This document shows, in pieces, positions 5,622-6,965 of a DNA stretch of 6,965 nt (position 1 is its first letter; each line of letters begins with the position of its first letter). Where the stretch lies: positions 1 to 6,965 of the forward strand of contig UQJF01000143.1 in NCBI GenBank assembly GCA_900541315.1. The letters are read 5' to 3'. The translations under genes and the position numbers were made by a program. A model generated the notes under the pieces. It was not told where the DNA came from. It ran no database searches and saw nothing but the letters and a program-made list of their open reading frames with translations. Origin of the DNA: an uncultured Clostridium sp. (lineage in GTDB: Bacteria > Bacillota > Clostridia > Lachnospirales > Lachnospiraceae).

Positions 5622-6848
5622 TTACTTTAAAATAACTTTCTTAAAGTTCTTCTTTCCGCGCTTGATCACAACACCATCACCTGCAAACTGTTCTTTTGCA
5701 AATACTGCCTTGATATCCTTGATCTGTGTTCCGTCAGCAGATACACCGCCCTGTTCTACATTTCTTCTTGCCTCAGAACGTGATGCGGCCAGTCCTGATT
5801 TTGTAAGAACAGTTAAAATGTCGATATTTCCATCTGTGAAATCTTCTTCACCCAGTTCACAGGTTGGCATATTTTCGGTATTAGCGCCGCCTGCAAATAA
5901 TGCTCTTGCACCTTCCTGTGCTTTTGCAGCCTCTTCTTCCCCATGTACCAGCTTGGTCAGTTCAAATGCAAGGATCTCTTTTGCCTTATTTAACTGGCTT
6001 CCTTCCCACTTGTCCATTTCATCGATCTGCTCTAATGGCAGGAAAGTAAGCATACGCAGGCACTTAAGTACATCAGCGTCACCTACGTTTCTCCAGTACT
6101 GGTAAAAATCAAATGGAGAGGTTTTTTCAGGATCCAGCCATACAGCACCTGACTGGGTCTTGCCCATCTTTTTACCTTCGGAGTTTAATAACAGGGTAAT
6201 GGTCATAGCATGAGCATCTTTGCCCAGCTTACGGCGGATCAGCTCTGTACCGCCTAACATATTGCTCCACTGGTCATCACCGCCGAACTGCATGTTGCAG
6301 CCATAGCGCTGGAACAGCTCATAGAAGTCATAGCTCTGCATCAGCATGTAGTTAAACTCTAAGAAGCTTAAGCCTTTTTCCATTCTCTGCTTGTAGCACT
6401 CTGCACGGAGCATATTATTAACGGAGAAATGAGGACCTACTTCCCTTAAAAATTCAATATAATTTAAGTTCATCAGCCACTCAGCATTGTTTACCATCAG
6501 GGCTTTTCCATCAGAGAAATCAATGAAACGGCTCATCTGCTTTTTGAAGCAGTCACAGTTGTGCTGGATGATCTCAGGTGTCATCATCTTACGCATATCA
6601 GTACGTCCTGATGGATCTCCTACCATACCAGTACCGCCTCCGATCAAGGCGATCGGCTTATTTCCAGCCATCTGAAGACGTTTCATCAGGCACAGTGCCA
6701 TGAAATGTCCTACATGAAGACTGTCAGCAGTTGGGTCAAAACCAATATAAAAAACTGCTTTTCCTTCGTTTACCATTTTACGGATTTCTTCTTCATTTGT
6801 TACCTGGGCGATAAGACCTCTGGCAACTAATTCTTCATAGATCTGCAT
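5622..6848 (-). CDS. tyrS: Tyrosyl-tRNA synthetase (bacterial TyrRS, type 1)
   Basis: This 408-residue enzyme charges tRNA-Tyr with tyrosine in the cytoplasm. The HIGH-like signature is HVGH at residues 45-48 and the KMSKS-like loop is KMGKT at 227-231. Active-site residues match the Bacillus enzyme numbering: Y34, D78 and the YMLMQSYD block with Y167, Q171 and D174. Residues about 342-408 form the C-terminal S4 RNA-binding domain ([20 protein letters not shown]). The length is typical. The ATG at 6848 is chosen because MQIYEEL matches the family's start and AAAGGA lies about 9 nt before it; a longer frame from 6872 adds eight lysine-rich residues that are the SD itself. It heads the likely three-gene operon; no terminator follows. 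Confidence 0.96.
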   Translation of the reverse strand: MQIYEELVARGLIAQVTNEEEIRKMVNEGKAVFYIGFDPTADSLHVGHFMALCLMKRLQMAGNKPIALIGGGTGMVGDPSGRTDMRKMMTPEIIQHNCDCFKKQMSRFIDFSDGKALMVNNAEWLMNLNYIEFLREVGPHFSVNNMLRAECYKQRMEKGLSFLEFNYMLMQSYDFYELFQRYGCNMQFGGDDQWSNMLGGTELIRRKLGKDAHAMTITLLLNSEGKKMGKTQSGAVWLDPEKTSPFDFYQYWRNVGDADVLKCLRMLTFLPLEQIDEMDKWEGSQLNKAKEILAFELTKLVHGEEEAAKAQEGARALFAGGANTENMPTCELGEEDFTDGNIDILTVLTKSGLAASRSEARRNVEQGGVSADGTQIKDIKAVFAKEQFAGDGVVIKRGKKNFKKVILK

Positions 6849-6965
6849 TTTTTTCTTTCCTTTCATTACCATCCCGTATACTAGTACATCGTTTTCGAAA
6901 TAACTATACTACTCACTTGTCTGCGAATCTGATTGCACAGGCCTAAAAGCCTCAGCGTAGCCCGC
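6849..6965 (-). other. Upstream region of tyrS, partial leader
   Basis: These 117 bases hold the ribosome binding site (AAAGGA at 6863-6858) but no convincing promoter. A short AGGC/GCCT stem with loop TTTTAG lies near the window edge. The T-box antiterminator core (AGGGTGGNACCGCG) often found before Firmicute tyrS genes is not visible here; if present it would lie farther upstream, outside the window. Confidence 0.5.

Noticed and set aside
5491..6105. 204-codon plus-strand frame opposite tyrS and the secreted protein
   Set aside because: It is an antisense shadow spanning two real genes, with low-complexity Ser/Ala-rich composition and no SD or domain.
6849..6965. Possible T-box riboswitch in front of tyrS
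   Set aside because: Such leaders are common in Firmicutes, but the conserved T-box core is absent from the 117 bases available; anything farther upstream is not in the window.

Overview
The gene set and style point to a low-to-mid GC Firmicute, most likely a gut Lachnospiraceae or related Clostridia. The evidence is a PflX-like radical SAM protein, a DinF/NorM-type MATE pump, a secreted protein with clostridial cell-wall-binding repeats, strong Shine-Dalgarno (SD) sites and A/T-rich intergenic DNA. The genus cannot be fixed from this window.

Left part, plus strand (1-2810). The window opens with a long imperfect palindrome (1-157) whose arms can be aligned along most of their length. It runs up to an AraC-family regulator (214-1092). 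Next comes a small A/T-rich module encoding a DUF4160 protein and a DUF2442 protein, with its own promoter and terminator, and then a PflX-like radical SAM gene (1869-2810). An exact 14-bp direct repeat, which contains the radical SAM gene's ribosome binding site, flanks the DUF4160/DUF2442 module. This suggests the module was inserted between an araC-type gene and a radical SAM gene that had been about 22 bp apart.

Middle part (2811-3517). This 700-base stretch has no conventional gene, but it contains what looks like a complete minus-strand transcription unit. The unit has a near-consensus promoter (TTGACA, 17 nt, TATATT with a TGn extension), about 485 nt of transcribed sequence with a 14-bp hairpin and an orphan perfect SD sequence, a purine-rich segment with a 54-codon basic ORF, and an intrinsic terminator placed just after the radical SAM gene. 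I do not recognise it as a known RNA family. It is the best candidate here for something undescribed.

Right part, minus strand (3494-6965). Three genes appear to form an operon: tyrS (tyrosyl-tRNA synthetase), a secreted cell-wall-binding-repeat protein starting about 23 nt after tyrS, and a MATE efflux pump whose start overlaps the preceding stop (ATGA). The operon ends in an intrinsic terminator right after the pump. The leader of tyrS lies mostly outside the window.
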